Below are positions 1-8,372 of a stretch of 64,000 nt of DNA, piece by piece. The stretch's first letter is position 1. Every line of letters begins with the position of its first letter. Source of the stretch: Mycolicibacterium sp. P9-64 (GTDB lineage: Bacteria; Actinomycetota; Actinomycetes; Mycobacteriales; Mycobacteriaceae); contig NZ_NPKO01000001.1 of the NCBI RefSeq assembly GCF_008329605.1, forward strand, positions 868,001 to 932,000, read 5' to 3'. Both the position numbers and the translations under genes were made by a program. The notes beneath the pieces were generated by a model. That model had not been told where the DNA came from and did no database searches. It saw nothing but the letters and a program-made list of their open reading frames with translations.

Positions 1-124
1 ACATCGAGATCACCGGGATCAGCGTCGGGGATGGTGCCGTGCTCGCGCCGGTCGACGGTGCGCATGCGGCGAGAGCCAGTGCGCCGAGTCCGATGACCCA
101 TATCCGTGGTCGCCGTGCGGTCAT
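1..124 (-). CDS. Putative lipoprotein, N-terminal part only (runs off the window)
   Basis: Reading leftwards from an ATG at 124 gives a basic N-terminus (MTARRPR), a hydrophobic stretch and a lipobox LALAAC with the cysteine at about residue 21, then a Ser/Thr/Pro-rich linker. This is a classical type II (lipoprotein) signal, so the mature protein would be acylated at the cysteine and anchored on the outer face of the cytoplasmic membrane. A purine-rich GAAGGGGA ribosome binding site lies just upstream at about 130-137. Only 41 codons are inside the window, so function cannot be assigned. Confidence 0.6.
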   Translation of the reverse strand, partial: MTARRPRIWVIGLGALALAACAPSTGASTAPSPTLIPVISM

Positions 125-215
125 GTCATTCCCCTTCGATGGACGTGGTCGTGTGTCCGATGACCGAAGGGTGCGGTGTCGCGCTTGGCGAAATCTTGGC
201 GTCGACCGCTTTACT

Positions 216-270
216 TTTTGTAGCACTCGGGTGTACGTTCTGGAGCGACTAGCGCTATGGAAATCGTAGC
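216..270. promoter_or_regulatory. Operator-like motif pair upstream of the secreted-protein operon
   Basis: TTTTGTAGC at 216-224 is followed 29 nt later by the dyad GCTATGGAAATCGTAGC at 254-270. The same arrangement recurs at 1599-1652 in front of the divergent carboxymuconolactone-decarboxylase gene, next to an HxlR-type regulator. Shared sequence and spacing suggest one regulator controls both transcription units. Confidence 0.5.
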
Positions 271-320
271 GACCGCGTGGTGGCCACGCGGGCAGCGCCT
301 CCGCCGAGAAAGGGACACAA

Positions 321-887
321 ATGACTCCACGACGCGACTCGTCGCCGCCCGCATCGGTGATCGGCCCAAAGGGTCTGATGGACTGCCTGTTTCGCGCCAC
401 TGTCGTCAGTGCGCTCGCGGGCGTGGGTGCCACCCTGATCGCCGTGCCGGCGCAGGCGGCGCCGCCGTACCTATCAATGTCCAGCCAGATTCGCATGGTC
501 CCGGCAGACGCCACGCGTACCAGCGGTGGCTACTTCGACGAGCAGGTGATCTACATCGACGGGCTGGTTTCGATGTCTGAGGCTGCCGCCAATGACTCGA
601 TGAGCCACGGCTACACCATCGCCTTGGGGTACTGGGGCGACGACACCAACGACGACGACCTGCTGTACGGCCCGGTCAATCCGACGACGGTGTTCGCTGC
701 GCCCGATGGACTGCACTTCGAGCGTGCCGCCACGCTCTCCCATTCCGCGTTGGACGAAGACAGCGGGGCGTTGGAGAACATCGGCGACGGCGGACTCGAC
801 GAGATCTACGTCGGCGCACGCCTTCTCGACCGCAACGGCAGCACCGTGTCGAAGGTGGAGAGCAACCGCATCACCGGCGATTTCTGA
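321..887 (+). CDS. Secreted hypothetical protein with Sec signal peptide
   Basis: 188 aa. A hydrophobic segment ends in AVPAQA, with predicted signal peptidase I cleavage after residue 46. The ATG at 321 follows GAGAAAGGG. An alternative ATG at 378, preceded by AAAGGG, would give a more usual 27-residue signal peptide, so the start is uncertain. The mature part is acidic, about 140 residues, with no cysteine pair or catalytic motif I recognise. The next gene is a tautomerase 73 nt downstream on the same strand, and both sit behind the operator-like motif at 216-270, so they are probably co-transcribed. Family not recognised. Confidence 0.7.
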   Translation: MTPRRDSSPPASVIGPKGLMDCLFRATVVSALAGVGATLIAVPAQAAPPYLSMSSQIRMVPADATRTSGGYFDEQVIYIDGLVSMSEAAANDSMSHGYTIALGYWGDDTNDDDLLYGPVNPTTVFAAPDGLHFERAATLSHSALDEDSGALENIGDGGLDEIYVGARLLDRNGSTVSKVESNRITGDF

Positions 888-906
888 GCCCGCTGTCGTC
901 GCGGGC
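888..906 (+). terminator. Short intergenic hairpin after the secreted protein
   Basis: GCCCGC (888-893) and GCGGGC (901-906) form a 6-bp stem with a 7-nt loop directly after the stop codon, with no T tract. It could attenuate read-through into the tautomerase gene or protect the mRNA end. Confidence 0.3.
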
Positions 907-960
907 CCACAATCTCCGGCCGCATCCGCCGCCGGACGTCATGAGAAAGGAAACGGCACA

Positions 961-1194
961 ATGCCATTCATCAACGTCAAGCTCATCGAGGGTGTCTTCA
1001 CCGACGTCCAGAAGCAAGAGATCGCCCGTAGCCTGACCGACGCGATGGTCGCCGTCGAAGGCGAGGCCATGCGGCCGGTCACGTGGTGCGTGATCGACGA
1101 AGTCAAGAGTGGCGACTGGGCCGTCGGCGGGCAGAGCCTGACCACCGGAGCGGTTCGTCAGCTCGCGGCAGGCAAGACGCCTCAGTCGGCGTGA
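961..1194 (+). CDS. 4-oxalocrotonate tautomerase family protein
   Basis: 77 aa, the usual subunit length of the family. The sequence starts MPFINVKL, so Pro-1 after Met removal is available as the catalytic general base typical of these tautomerases. The Tyr/Phe-rich start and C-terminal W residues fit the beta-alpha-beta fold. The ATG at 961 follows AGAAAGGAAAC. The family catalyses keto-enol tautomerisation of small 2-oxo or unsaturated acids; the substrate here is unknown. It is probably the second gene of the operon starting at 321, and the operator shared with a carboxymuconolactone-decarboxylase gene hints at a role in handling reactive small organics. Confidence 0.8.
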   Translation: MPFINVKLIEGVFTDVQKQEIARSLTDAMVAVEGEAMRPVTWCVIDEVKSGDWAVGGQSLTTGAVRQLAAGKTPQSA

Positions 1195-1202
1195 TCGCGC
1201 TG

Positions 1203-1232
1203 GACCGGTCGGGACTACGGGCCCGACCGGTC
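1203..1232. terminator. Strong bidirectional hairpin terminator
   Basis: A perfect 11-bp stem GACCGGTCGGG / CCCGACCGGTC with an 8-nt loop, followed by TTGTCGTGTT. It lies between the convergent tautomerase (+) and HxlR-type regulator (-) genes and can serve both. Confidence 0.7.
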
Positions 1233-1260
1233 TTGTCGTGTTCGTGGGGCGTCGAAAACG

Positions 1261-1590
1261 TCAGAGGTCGGCGTCGCGAGCCCAGTCATCTGCCCACGCC
1301 TGCAACGGTTCCAGGGCATCGGTCAGTGCTCGCCCCTGCGTGGTCAGGTGATATCCCTCGTCGTCGGCATGGTCGACGATGCGCATCGCCCGCAGTTCCT
1401 TGATCCGCGTGTTGAGAGAGCTGGGATTCATGTCGCACGCCGCTTGCAGGGCGCGGAACGTCAATGGCTCACCACGAAGTTCCCACAGCACACGAAGCGC
1501 TCCGCGGCGGCCAAGGCCGTCGAGAACGACCATGATGGGCCGCCCGGAGTCAGAGCCCCGTACGGGTTCGCCGATCCGCGGTGTCTTCAT
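1261..1590 (-). CDS. HxlR-like winged-helix transcriptional regulator
   Basis: 109 aa, a single winged helix-turn-helix. The segment LGRRGALRVLWELRGEPLTFRALQAA resembles the start of HxlR/MarR-type DNA-binding domains, and NPSSLNTRIKELRAMRIV matches the recognition helix region, where family members read SxxxLxxRLKxLxxxGLV. It is divergent from the carboxymuconolactone-decarboxylase gene. The intergenic region carries the motif pair 1599-1652, repeated at 216-270, so it probably controls its own divergent promoter and the operon at 321. Members often sense electrophiles or redox state through cysteines; one Cys (in AACDMN) is present. Confidence 0.75.
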   Translation of the reverse strand: MKTPRIGEPVRGSDSGRPIMVVLDGLGRRGALRVLWELRGEPLTFRALQAACDMNPSSLNTRIKELRAMRIVDHADDEGYHLTTQGRALTDALEPLQAWADDWARDADL

Positions 1591-1598
1591 GCTTCACA

Positions 1599-1652
1599 TT
1601 TTGTAGCAAGAAGAGCTAAAGTGCCAACGTGATTAGCTACGAAAATCATAGC
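1599..1652. promoter_or_regulatory. Operator-like motif pair in the HxlR/CMD divergent promoter
   Basis: TTTTGTAGC (1599-1607) and the dyad GCTACGAAAATCATAGC (1636-1652) are separated by 28 nt, matching the copy at 216-270. Because the dyad lies downstream of the possible GTG start at 1629, it argues for the later ATG at 1659 for the following gene. Confidence 0.5.
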
Positions 1653-1658
1653 GCCCGA

Positions 1659-2195
1659 ATGGCGCCGGCGTCAGGGTCGCTGCCCGACGACATCCAACAG
1701 GCGATCGACGCGATCATGCGCGGCAAGCCACCGCTCCTGCTGTTCACCACGATGGCCCGCGACCACCGGCTGTTCTTCAAGTTCTTCGGGTCCGGTCTGC
1801 TGGATCGCGGCCACCTCACCATCCGCCAGCGCGAGATCGTCATCGATCGGGTCACGGCGACCTGTGGCGCCGAGTACGAGTGGGGCGTTCACGTCGCCGT
1901 GTACGCGGCGAAGGCCGGCTTGACCGAGGACCAGATCGCGTCCTTGACGTTCGGTGGAGCGGACGATGCGTGTTGGACCGACGCCGATCGTGTGCTCATC
2001 CGGCTCTGCGACAGCTTGCAAGGGCGTTGCACCGTCGACGACGAGCTCTGGGCGGAACTCGCCGTCCATCACGGCGACGAGGCGATCCTGGAGCTGCTGA
2101 TGCTGGCCGGCACATACCGGACCGTCAGCTATCTGGTGAACGCGCTGCGGCTACCGCTGGAACCCGATGCCCGCAGATTCGGCGACGTCGGGTAG
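1659..2195 (+). CDS. Carboxymuconolactone decarboxylase (AhpD-like) family protein
   Basis: 178 aa from ATG 1659; a GTG at 1629 would add ten residues but overlaps the operator-like dyad. The central CGAEYEWGVHV segment (Cys about 69, His about 78) is the typical carboxymuconolactone decarboxylase/AhpD signature, preceded by LTIRQREIVIDRV and followed by AKAGLTEDQIASL. The usual second cysteine of AhpD CxxC is replaced by Glu, which fits the decarboxylase-like rather than the disulfide-reductase branch. The family acts in aromatic degradation or peroxide and alkyl stress; the substrate cannot be told. It is divergent from its likely regulator. Confidence 0.8.
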   Translation: MAPASGSLPDDIQQAIDAIMRGKPPLLLFTTMARDHRLFFKFFGSGLLDRGHLTIRQREIVIDRVTATCGAEYEWGVHVAVYAAKAGLTEDQIASLTFGGADDACWTDADRVLIRLCDSLQGRCTVDDELWAELAVHHGDEAILELLMLAGTYRTVSYLVNALRLPLEPDARRFGDVG

Positions 2196-2445
2196 CGCGC
2201 GCAGTTCGGTCGAGACAGCTCTCGCCGACGTGTGGTGCGGCCCACTGGTCTGACTCGGCGTCGCGATCACGTGTAGCCTTGGCCACTAAGCAATCAGCTT
2301 GTGCTGCTTCGACTTCGACGTCGAGGCGTATTTGTCCTGCACTGGGGAGTTGGTAGGGCAAGCGCACGAAGCGGGGACACCGTCAACGCTGTGGGTTGAC
2401 CTGCGAGTCGCCACGAATCGGTCGGGAAGAGCAGAAGGGAAACAT

Positions 2446-3957
2446 ATGGGCTCCCCGAACGTCGGCTCACGTTTGGGCACGCGATTCGGACCGTATGAGC
2501 TGCAGTCGGTGATCGGCATGGGCGGGATGGGCGAGGTCTATCGCGCCTACGACACCGCGCGCGAGCGGATGGTGGCCATCAAGGTGCTTCGGCCGGACCT
2601 GGCGGCGGACCCGGTCTACCAGGACCGCTTCCGGCGCGAATCGCGCATCGCCGCACGGCTGCAGGAACCGCACGTGATCCCGGTGCACGACTTCGGCGAG
2701 ATCGACGGCGTGCTCTACATCGACATGCGGCTCGTCGAGGGCACCAGCGTGAAGGACGAGCTGCACGGCAACCGCGCGCTCCCGGTGGCACGCACGGTGT
2801 CGATCATCGCGCAGGTCGCGGCCGCGCTGGACGCCGCGCACGCCGCGGGCCTGGTGCACCGCGACATCAAGCCGGAGAACGTGCTGCTGGCGCCCGGTGA
2901 CTTCGCCTATCTGGTCGACTTCGGCATCGCGCACGGCGGCGGCGAGGCGACCGTGACGCAGACCGGGCTGATCATCGGGTCGTGCGCCTACATGGCCACC
3001 GAGCGGCTGAGCGGCCAGGCCGGCGGCCCGCCGTCGGACGTGTACTCGTTGACGTGCCTGCTGTACGAATGCCTCACCGGCCGGGCGCCGTTCGAGGGCG
3101 GTGACCTGCAGGACGTCATGATCGCGCACGTGTTCTCCGAACCGCCCCGGCCGAGCGCGATGGGCCGGGGGATCAATCCCGCGTTCGACGCGGTCGTCGC
3201 GAAGGGCATGGCCAAGGATCCGGCGGACCGATACGCGTCGGCGGGCGAGCTGGCCAGGGCTGCCGCGGCCGCCGTCCATGCCCGGCCTGCCTCTGCGCCG
3301 GCCCCGGTCCCGCGGCAGAGCACGCGGCAGATGCCGGTGATGGAGCCACGGCCTCCGGCGGCGAGCTACGTGCCCTACCTGCCGCCCGCGCCTGCGAAGA
3401 AGGCGCGGTTCAGCAAGGCGCAGGTCGCGTTGCTGGCTACGACGATCGGCATGTTCGCCCTCGCCGGGGTGCTGGCCGCGGTGGTGGTGTTCACCGGCGG
3501 TGGCAGCGGTAGCGGCGCTCCGAGCACGCTTGCCGCGCCGACCCCGTCGACGACGACCGTGACGACCACGGCACCGCCCTCGGAGGAGTCGTCGACACCG
3601 TCGACGACGACCACGAGTCGGACGGTCATCACCGGACTCTCGGACGTCGATGCGCAGGGTTTCGTCGGTCATGCGGCGCGCTGCGATGCGGGGAGCACGC
3701 TGACGGCGGCGATCCGCACCGTGTCGTCACTGGCGGTGGTGTGCCAGACCTCGCAGGGCAGCTACTACTACCACGGTGAACGCCTGCGCGACGGGGCCAA
3801 CGTGAAGATCCCCAACGCAGTGCCGACCGATGGTGGCTTCGATGCCACCAACCCAGCCGACGGCGCGCATTATCAAGTGCGGCCCAACGAGCTGACCATC
3901 CTGAGCAACGGTCACGTCGACTCCGCGGAGCCGGCGCTGGAGTACGGCGAGGACTGA
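2446..3957 (+). CDS. Receptor-type Ser/Thr protein kinase (PASTA-less)
   Basis: 503 aa from the ATG at 2446, chosen because AGAAGGGA lies 6 nt upstream; an upstream in-frame start exists but is not kinase-like. Kinase domain 15-280: glycine loop GMGGMGEVY, catalytic Lys in VAIKVL (46), HRDIKPEN (138-145), DFG (158-160), and TQTGLIIGSCAYMATE as activation and P+1 loop. A Pro-rich juxtamembrane linker leads to one membrane span (about 327-349), then a Thr/Ser/Pro-rich stalk and a ~100-aa extracytoplasmic domain with two cysteines. The last residues EPALEYGED recur as an untranslated vestige after the second kinase gene. Ligand and substrates unknown. Confidence 0.88.
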   Translation: MGSPNVGSRLGTRFGPYELQSVIGMGGMGEVYRAYDTARERMVAIKVLRPDLAADPVYQDRFRRESRIAARLQEPHVIPVHDFGEIDGVLYIDMRLVEGTSVKDELHGNRALPVARTVSIIAQVAAALDAAHAAGLVHRDIKPENVLLAPGDFAYLVDFGIAHGGGEATVTQTGLIIGSCAYMATERLSGQAGGPPSDVYSLTCLLYECLTGRAPFEGGDLQDVMIAHVFSEPPRPSAMGRGINPAFDAVVAKGMAKDPADRYASAGELARAAAAAVHARPASAPAPVPRQSTRQMPVMEPRPPAASYVPYLPPAPAKKARFSKAQVALLATTIGMFALAGVLAAVVVFTGGGSGSGAPSTLAAPTPSTTTVTTTAPPSEESSTPSTTTTSRTVITGLSDVDAQGFVGHAARCDAGSTLTAAIRTVSSLAVVCQTSQGSYYYHGERLRDGANVKIPNAVPTDGGFDATNPADGAHYQVRPNELTILSNGHVDSAEPALEYGED

Positions 3958-3964
3958 TCGTCGG

Positions 3965-4789
3965 CTATTCGGCCAACGGGCGGCCCAGGTGATAGCCGAG
4001 GCGCATCTCGTAGTCGCCGGCCTGATTGCGTCCGGCGGACATCGCGGCGGGAAGTCGGCGTTTGGACCCGGGCCATCCGAAGGACTCGCCATAGATGTCG
4101 TAGGAGGACTTGATGTCCTCGGCAGATGGCAACGTGTGCCGGTTGATCTGCTGCTTGACGGCGGCGATGGACTCCTTGTCGAAGGACGCGATCCGCCTGG
4201 CCAAGGTGTCCACGAGCCCGTCGAGGTCGCTGTCTTCGACGGTGCGGTTGACCCACCCGTAACGCTCGGCCAATGCGCCCGGGTAGTCGTCGCTGGACAG
4301 CGCGACCTCCAACGCCCGTGCCCGGCCGAGCAGAAGGGGTAGATGCTCGAGGCCGCCACCGCCGGGCAGGTTTCCGTTCGCGGTTTCCGGCTGGCCGAGG
4401 AGTGCCGTCTGGCTGGCGAAGCGCATGTCCATCGCCATGACGAACTCGTTTCCCACGCCACGCAGCCGGCCCCGGATTTTTGCGATGGACACCACGGGCA
4501 GACGAGACAGGCGAATGTTGGTGTCGATGACCAGCGGATAGCCAGTTATTCCTAGGTCTTTGGGTGTCTCGGCCACCCGCGAGGTGTCGTAGTGATTCAA
4601 GAAATAATCCGGGTTGGCCGACTCGAATACGACCACCCGCAACTCCGGCGCCGCTTCCATCTGGTCGATCAGCTGAGGCAACTCGACGATCATTTCGGGG
4701 CTGATCAGATTGATCGGCGGGTTGTCGAAGGTGACCCGCCACAGACGCTCGGACTCGGCGGTCACTGAAAAATGAGTCCACTGTTTCAC
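3965..4789 (-). CDS. Enoyl-CoA hydratase/isomerase family protein
   Basis: 274 aa from a GTG at 4789, which has AGGGA about 8 nt upstream; a longer reading to 4852 lacks such a site. Crotonase fold signs: WRVTFDNPPINLISPEM at the N-terminus, RVVVFESANPDYFLNH (oxyanion-hole region one), GRLRGVGNEFVMAMDMRFAS, and QPETANGNLPGGGG as the second oxyanion-hole and active-site loop. The acidic residues usual in true hydratases are not both evident (GNEF and GNLPGGGG), so the reaction is uncertain. It is convergent with the upstream kinase gene, with a 7-nt gap and no clear terminator. Confidence 0.8.
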   Translation of the reverse strand: MKQWTHFSVTAESERLWRVTFDNPPINLISPEMIVELPQLIDQMEAAPELRVVVFESANPDYFLNHYDTSRVAETPKDLGITGYPLVIDTNIRLSRLPVVSIAKIRGRLRGVGNEFVMAMDMRFASQTALLGQPETANGNLPGGGGLEHLPLLLGRARALEVALSSDDYPGALAERYGWVNRTVEDSDLDGLVDTLARRIASFDKESIAAVKQQINRHTLPSAEDIKSSYDIYGESFGWPGSKRRLPAAMSAGRNQAGDYEMRLGYHLGRPLAE

Positions 4790-5248
4790 GGGTTGATCCC
4801 TTCCTGCTGGCCGTGCGCGGCGGCAGACCGACGCATCACGCGACGACTCCACGGTAGGTCGCGGAGCTGGCCCAGCGGCTTCGAATGCTCACTCACCCCG
4901 ACCGATGGGTACGTGGCCGCGCGCAGATCAGTTGTCTTCGTCATGACGCCCGGTTGGTGATTCCCGCTGCGCCGTTGATCGGCGCCGCGCCAGGTATCGA
5001 AGTGCCCGCGTCCTAGCGAATAGGGGCGGGAAGACGCTGGGCGGTGGGCAGGTGTGTGAGCGTGAATGACGTTGCTGTGATTGGTTGCCTACCGTTGCGG
5101 TGAGGCGGACGGTCTCGGCGGCCTGACTGCTGTCGCGTCGGGTTGGCGACCGTCCCCGGGAGGGGCAATGCTGGGGAGTCGAGCAGTTCCACGAGATGAA
5201 ACCATCAGACTGCCTGATAAGGACGCCCGTTTGAGGTAAGAATCAGGT
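4790..5248. other. Intergenic region upstream of the second kinase
   Basis: About 460 nt with no convincing gene. A short dyad ATCAG-N5-CTGAT lies at 5204-5218, 30 nt before the kinase start, and could be an operator. Otherwise nothing recognisable is seen. Confidence 0.35.
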
Positions 5249-7141
5249 ATGCCGTTGTCGAACGGTACGAAGATTGCTGGCTACACGATCCAGCGATTGC
5301 TCGGCTCAGGGGGAATGGGCGAGGTGTACCTCGCTCAGCACCCGAGGCTGCCACGCCAAGACGCGCTCAAGATTCTGAGATCCGACTTCTCGTCGGATCC
5401 AGATTTCGTGGAGCGGTTCAATCGCGAAGCCGATCTGGCGGCCCAGCTATGGCACCCCCATATCGTCGGCATTCATGACCGCGGCAAGCATCGAGGGCGT
5501 CTGTGGATCTCCATGGATTTCGTCGACGGCACCGATGTAAGCCACCTACTGCAAGAGCAGTTCCCGCGGGGCATGTCCCAGCAGGACGTGATCGAGATCG
5601 TCACAGCGGTCGCGGCGGCGCTCGACTACGCCCATGCGAGAGGACTGCTGCATCGGGACGTCAAGCCCGCCAACATCCTCATGGCAGACGTCGAGCATGG
5701 TGAGCGACGAATTCTGCTGGGCGACTTCGGAGTTGCCCGTGACTTGGCCGACTCCACCAGTGGTGGTCTCACTGCCACCAACATGACCGTCGGGACTGCG
5801 GCCTATGCGGCTCCCGAGCAGCTGATGGGGCTATCCGTCGACGGGAGGACCGATCAGTACTCGTTGGCGGCGACGGCGTATCACCTGCTAACTGGGCGGC
5901 CGCCGTTCCAACACTCGAATCCGGCGGTCGTCATTGGCAACCATTTGAATTCGCCACCGCCCGCGCTCGCTCGCACGCGGCCAGAGCTTGCGTCGCTTGA
6001 CGCGGCATTGGCACGCGCGCTCGCGAAAGATCCCGACGAGCGGTTCGCCACGTGCATGGACTTCGCGCGGGCACTTGAACACCTCGATGATTCGCCCGCA
6101 GAGCGAGTGATGCCGAGTCCGAGCGACGTGGACACGATGTTGCGCGCGACGGCCCCAGCCCATGTTGCCGCGGTGACAGTCCCGGCGTGGGACGCGAGCG
6201 CGGAGCCTCCGAAGCAGCCGTCGCGCAGGCGCGGTCGAGTGGTCGGTTTTGCATCGGCAGGCGCAGCCGTCGTCGCGGTGGTCGGCATAGTCGCGTACTT
6301 CGCGCTCCATTCTTCCGGCGGGGAGGTATCGGCCGAACCGTTCACGCTCGCCGGGACTCTGCAGTTGTCCAGCGACGTCATCAAGACCACCGGTCTTCCC
6401 GGCGGATACAAATGCGCCGGGACACGCGATTACGGCGACATCGGTCCAAATGCGCCCGTCACCGTCGCGGATGAATCGGGGAAGCTGCTGGCGAAGGGGG
6501 TTATCGACGGCAGCGAGAGCGGCGGCGAGGGGTGCGTACTGAAATTCCAAGTGGCCGATGTTCCTGCCGGAGCCCATTTCTACCGCGTGAAGGTCGCCCA
6601 GCACCCCGAGATGAGCTACACGGAGACCGAAGCCAAGGCGGGCGTCGACTTCCTGATGGGAAGCACCGATCCGAATCCCAGTTCCACCGCGCCGTCGACC
6701 AAACCCGCGCCACGAAGTACGCAGACGCGCACCGTCACGGCGACGCCCGACCCCGAGCAGGCGAGCCTCAGCCGGCTGCGGGAGATTGCGGACGACGACC
6801 GGGATTACGTCGCTTCGCATTTCGCCGACACCTGGGTGCCCCAGATCAGTTCCAAGCGCGTAGGCCTCGTGGCGAAGGGCATCGTCTGGGACAACGCGCA
6901 CATCCTCGACGAACACCTTCGACTTCGGCACATCTATCCCGACGTACGGCTGCTGTGGTCGGGTGATTGGTCGACCTACGACGGGCGCGATTTCTGGGTG
7001 ACCATCGTTGGTCTGCACTCGTCCGACCCAGATGATGTGCTCGTATGGTGCACCCAACAAGGCTTCGACAGAGATAACTGTGCGGCGAAGATCGTCAGCA
7101 CATGGCGGCCGATAGCGGGGAGTACCAAGTACAACGGCTGA
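5249..7141 (+). CDS. Receptor Ser/Thr protein kinase, PknF/PknJ-like
   Basis: 630 aa. Kinase domain 10-275: glycine loop GSGGMGEVY, Lys41 in [14 protein letters not shown] (135-142), DFG (159-161), and activation loop with [15 protein letters not shown]. The [14 protein letters not shown] stretch is the form seen in mycobacterial PknF/PknJ-type kinases. One membrane span at about 331-353. The extracytoplasmic part has two modules: a ~115-aa domain with paired cysteines (GYKCAGTRD and GGEGCVLKF), a Ser/Thr/Pro linker, and a C-terminal ~125-aa domain with a second Cys pair. In frame beyond the TGA stop, codons for EPPLEYGEH and a second stop match the end of the first kinase, implying C-terminal shortening. 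Confidence 0.88.
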   Translation: MPLSNGTKIAGYTIQRLLGSGGMGEVYLAQHPRLPRQDALKILRSDFSSDPDFVERFNREADLAAQLWHPHIVGIHDRGKHRGRLWISMDFVDGTDVSHLLQEQFPRGMSQQDVIEIVTAVAAALDYAHARGLLHRDVKPANILMADVEHGERRILLGDFGVARDLADSTSGGLTATNMTVGTAAYAAPEQLMGLSVDGRTDQYSLAATAYHLLTGRPPFQHSNPAVVIGNHLNSPPPALARTRPELASLDAALARALAKDPDERFATCMDFARALEHLDDSPAERVMPSPSDVDTMLRATAPAHVAAVTVPAWDASAEPPKQPSRRRGRVVGFASAGAAVVAVVGIVAYFALHSSGGEVSAEPFTLAGTLQLSSDVIKTTGLPGGYKCAGTRDYGDIGPNAPVTVADESGKLLAKGVIDGSESGGEGCVLKFQVADVPAGAHFYRVKVAQHPEMSYTETEAKAGVDFLMGSTDPNPSSTAPSTKPAPRSTQTRTVTATPDPEQASLSRLREIADDDRDYVASHFADTWVPQISSKRVGLVAKGIVWDNAHILDEHLRLRHIYPDVRLLWSGDWSTYDGRDFWVTIVGLHSSDPDDVLVWCTQQGFDRDNCAAKIVSTWRPIAGSTKYNG

Positions 7142-7144
7142 TAT

Positions 7145-7182
7145 GAGCCGCCGCTGGAGTACGGCGAGCACTGATCGTCCGC
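7145..7182 (+). repeat. Vestigial copy of the first kinase gene's 3' end
   Basis: 38 nt differ at three positions from 3928-3965, the last codons and stop of the first kinase gene. They lie one codon after the second kinase's stop and in the same frame. This is best explained by common ancestry of the two kinase genes followed by a new upstream stop in this copy. Confidence 0.6.
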
Positions 7183-7416
7183 GCCGCGGGTCGGGGGAGG
7201 TCGTTCGTCTCCGCCAATGGCCCGGGACCCTGCTGGCCGTCCCTGACACCTCGCCAACGTGCGCTGGTGGCGGATTGCTGGCTCTCAAACCGCCAGGGCC
7301 GCACGTTGGGCGAAGCGGCTCCGGACTCTTGAACGCCAGCAAGTTTGGCAGCATCTAGGAGCCTCCTGTCGTAAATCCGCTTGCCCGCGACAGGCGCCAA
7401 CCCGAAGACTGGGTCG

Positions 7417-8340
7417 GTGAAGTTGGCGTCTCCCGATCGCCTCGCGGTTCTCGCGGCGGCGATCACGGTTCTTCTGTGGGCGTCGGCATTCGTCGTCATC
7501 CGCTTCTGCGGCGCGGAATTCAGCCCGGGAGCGCTGGCGTTCCTGCGGCTGGCCGTCGGCACGATCGCGCTGACCGCCGTGGTGGCGATCTACCGGCCGC
7601 CCTTGCCGCGGGGACGCGGCCTGCTGCTGGTCATCGGCTACGGCCTGCTGTGGTTCGCCGCCTACACCGTGGTGTTGAACTGGGCCGAGCAGCACCTCGA
7701 CGCCGGGACGGCCGCGCTGTTGGTCAACTTCGCACCGATCCTGGTCGCCGTCTTCGCGGGGTTCTTCCTCGGGGAGGGGTTTCCCCGGCCGCTGGTGGTC
7801 GGGCTGGTGATCGCGTTCACCGGCGTGGTGTTGATTGCCCTCGGGGGATCCGGCGTCGGGGTCAACGACGTCCTTGGCGTGGGCCTGGGTCTGCTGGCCG
7901 CGCTGCTCTACGCCGCCGGTGTGCTGCTGCAGAAGGTCGCGCTGCGCACGGTCAACGCCATCGCCGCGACCTGGGCCGGCTGTGCGGCCGGCCTGGTGGC
8001 CACGGCGCCGTTTGCGGTGCAGGCCGTCGGCGAGGTCGCCAAGGCTCCGCCCTCGGCGTTGGCCGGGGCGGTCTTCCTAGGGATCGGGCCGACGGCAATC
8101 GCGTTCCTCACCTGGGCGTACGCGCTGAACCGCACGGATGCCGGGAAGATGGCGGCCACCACGTTGGCGGTTCCGGCCATCGCCATCGTGCTGTCGTGGC
8201 TGTTCCTTGGTGAGGTGCCGACGCTGCTCGGATTCATCGGCGGCGCATTGGCGCTCGGGGGTGTCGCGATCAGCCGTCGCCGCAGCCTGCGGCGTCGCGA
8301 ACGTAGCGACCAGACGTCGGTGCCGAGCACGTCGGCATAG
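7417..8340 (+). CDS. EamA/DMT-superfamily transporter
   Basis: 307 aa from GTG 7417; a TTG at 7381 would add 12 hydrophilic residues. About ten hydrophobic segments in two tandem EamA repeats, the second beginning near VNDVLGVGLGLLAALLYAAGVLLQK. Typical family signs are WASAFVVIR in helix one, LNWAEQHLDAGTAALLVNFAPI, and FLGEVPTLLGFIGGALALGGV at the end. It sits in the cytoplasmic membrane and probably exports a small metabolite such as an amino acid or nucleoside; the substrate cannot be deduced. It stands alone between the kinase and the hydrolase-regulator gene. Confidence 0.85.
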   Translation: MKLASPDRLAVLAAAITVLLWASAFVVIRFCGAEFSPGALAFLRLAVGTIALTAVVAIYRPPLPRGRGLLLVIGYGLLWFAAYTVVLNWAEQHLDAGTAALLVNFAPILVAVFAGFFLGEGFPRPLVVGLVIAFTGVVLIALGGSGVGVNDVLGVGLGLLAALLYAAGVLLQKVALRTVNAIAATWAGCAAGLVATAPFAVQAVGEVAKAPPSALAGAVFLGIGPTAIAFLTWAYALNRTDAGKMAATTLAVPAIAIVLSWLFLGEVPTLLGFIGGALALGGVAISRRRSLRRRERSDQTSVPSTSA

Positions 8341-8372
8341 CAGGCCGCTGCTGCTCAGGCCGTCGTACGCTC

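Noticed and set aside
2467-3672. 401-codon Arg-rich minus-strand frame opposite the first kinase
   Set aside because: Arg/Val repeats typical of antisense frames in G+C-rich kinases.
5888-7354. 488-codon minus-strand frame opposite the second kinase
   Set aside because: Shadow of the kinase gene with biased composition and no domain; the plus strand has clear kinase motifs.
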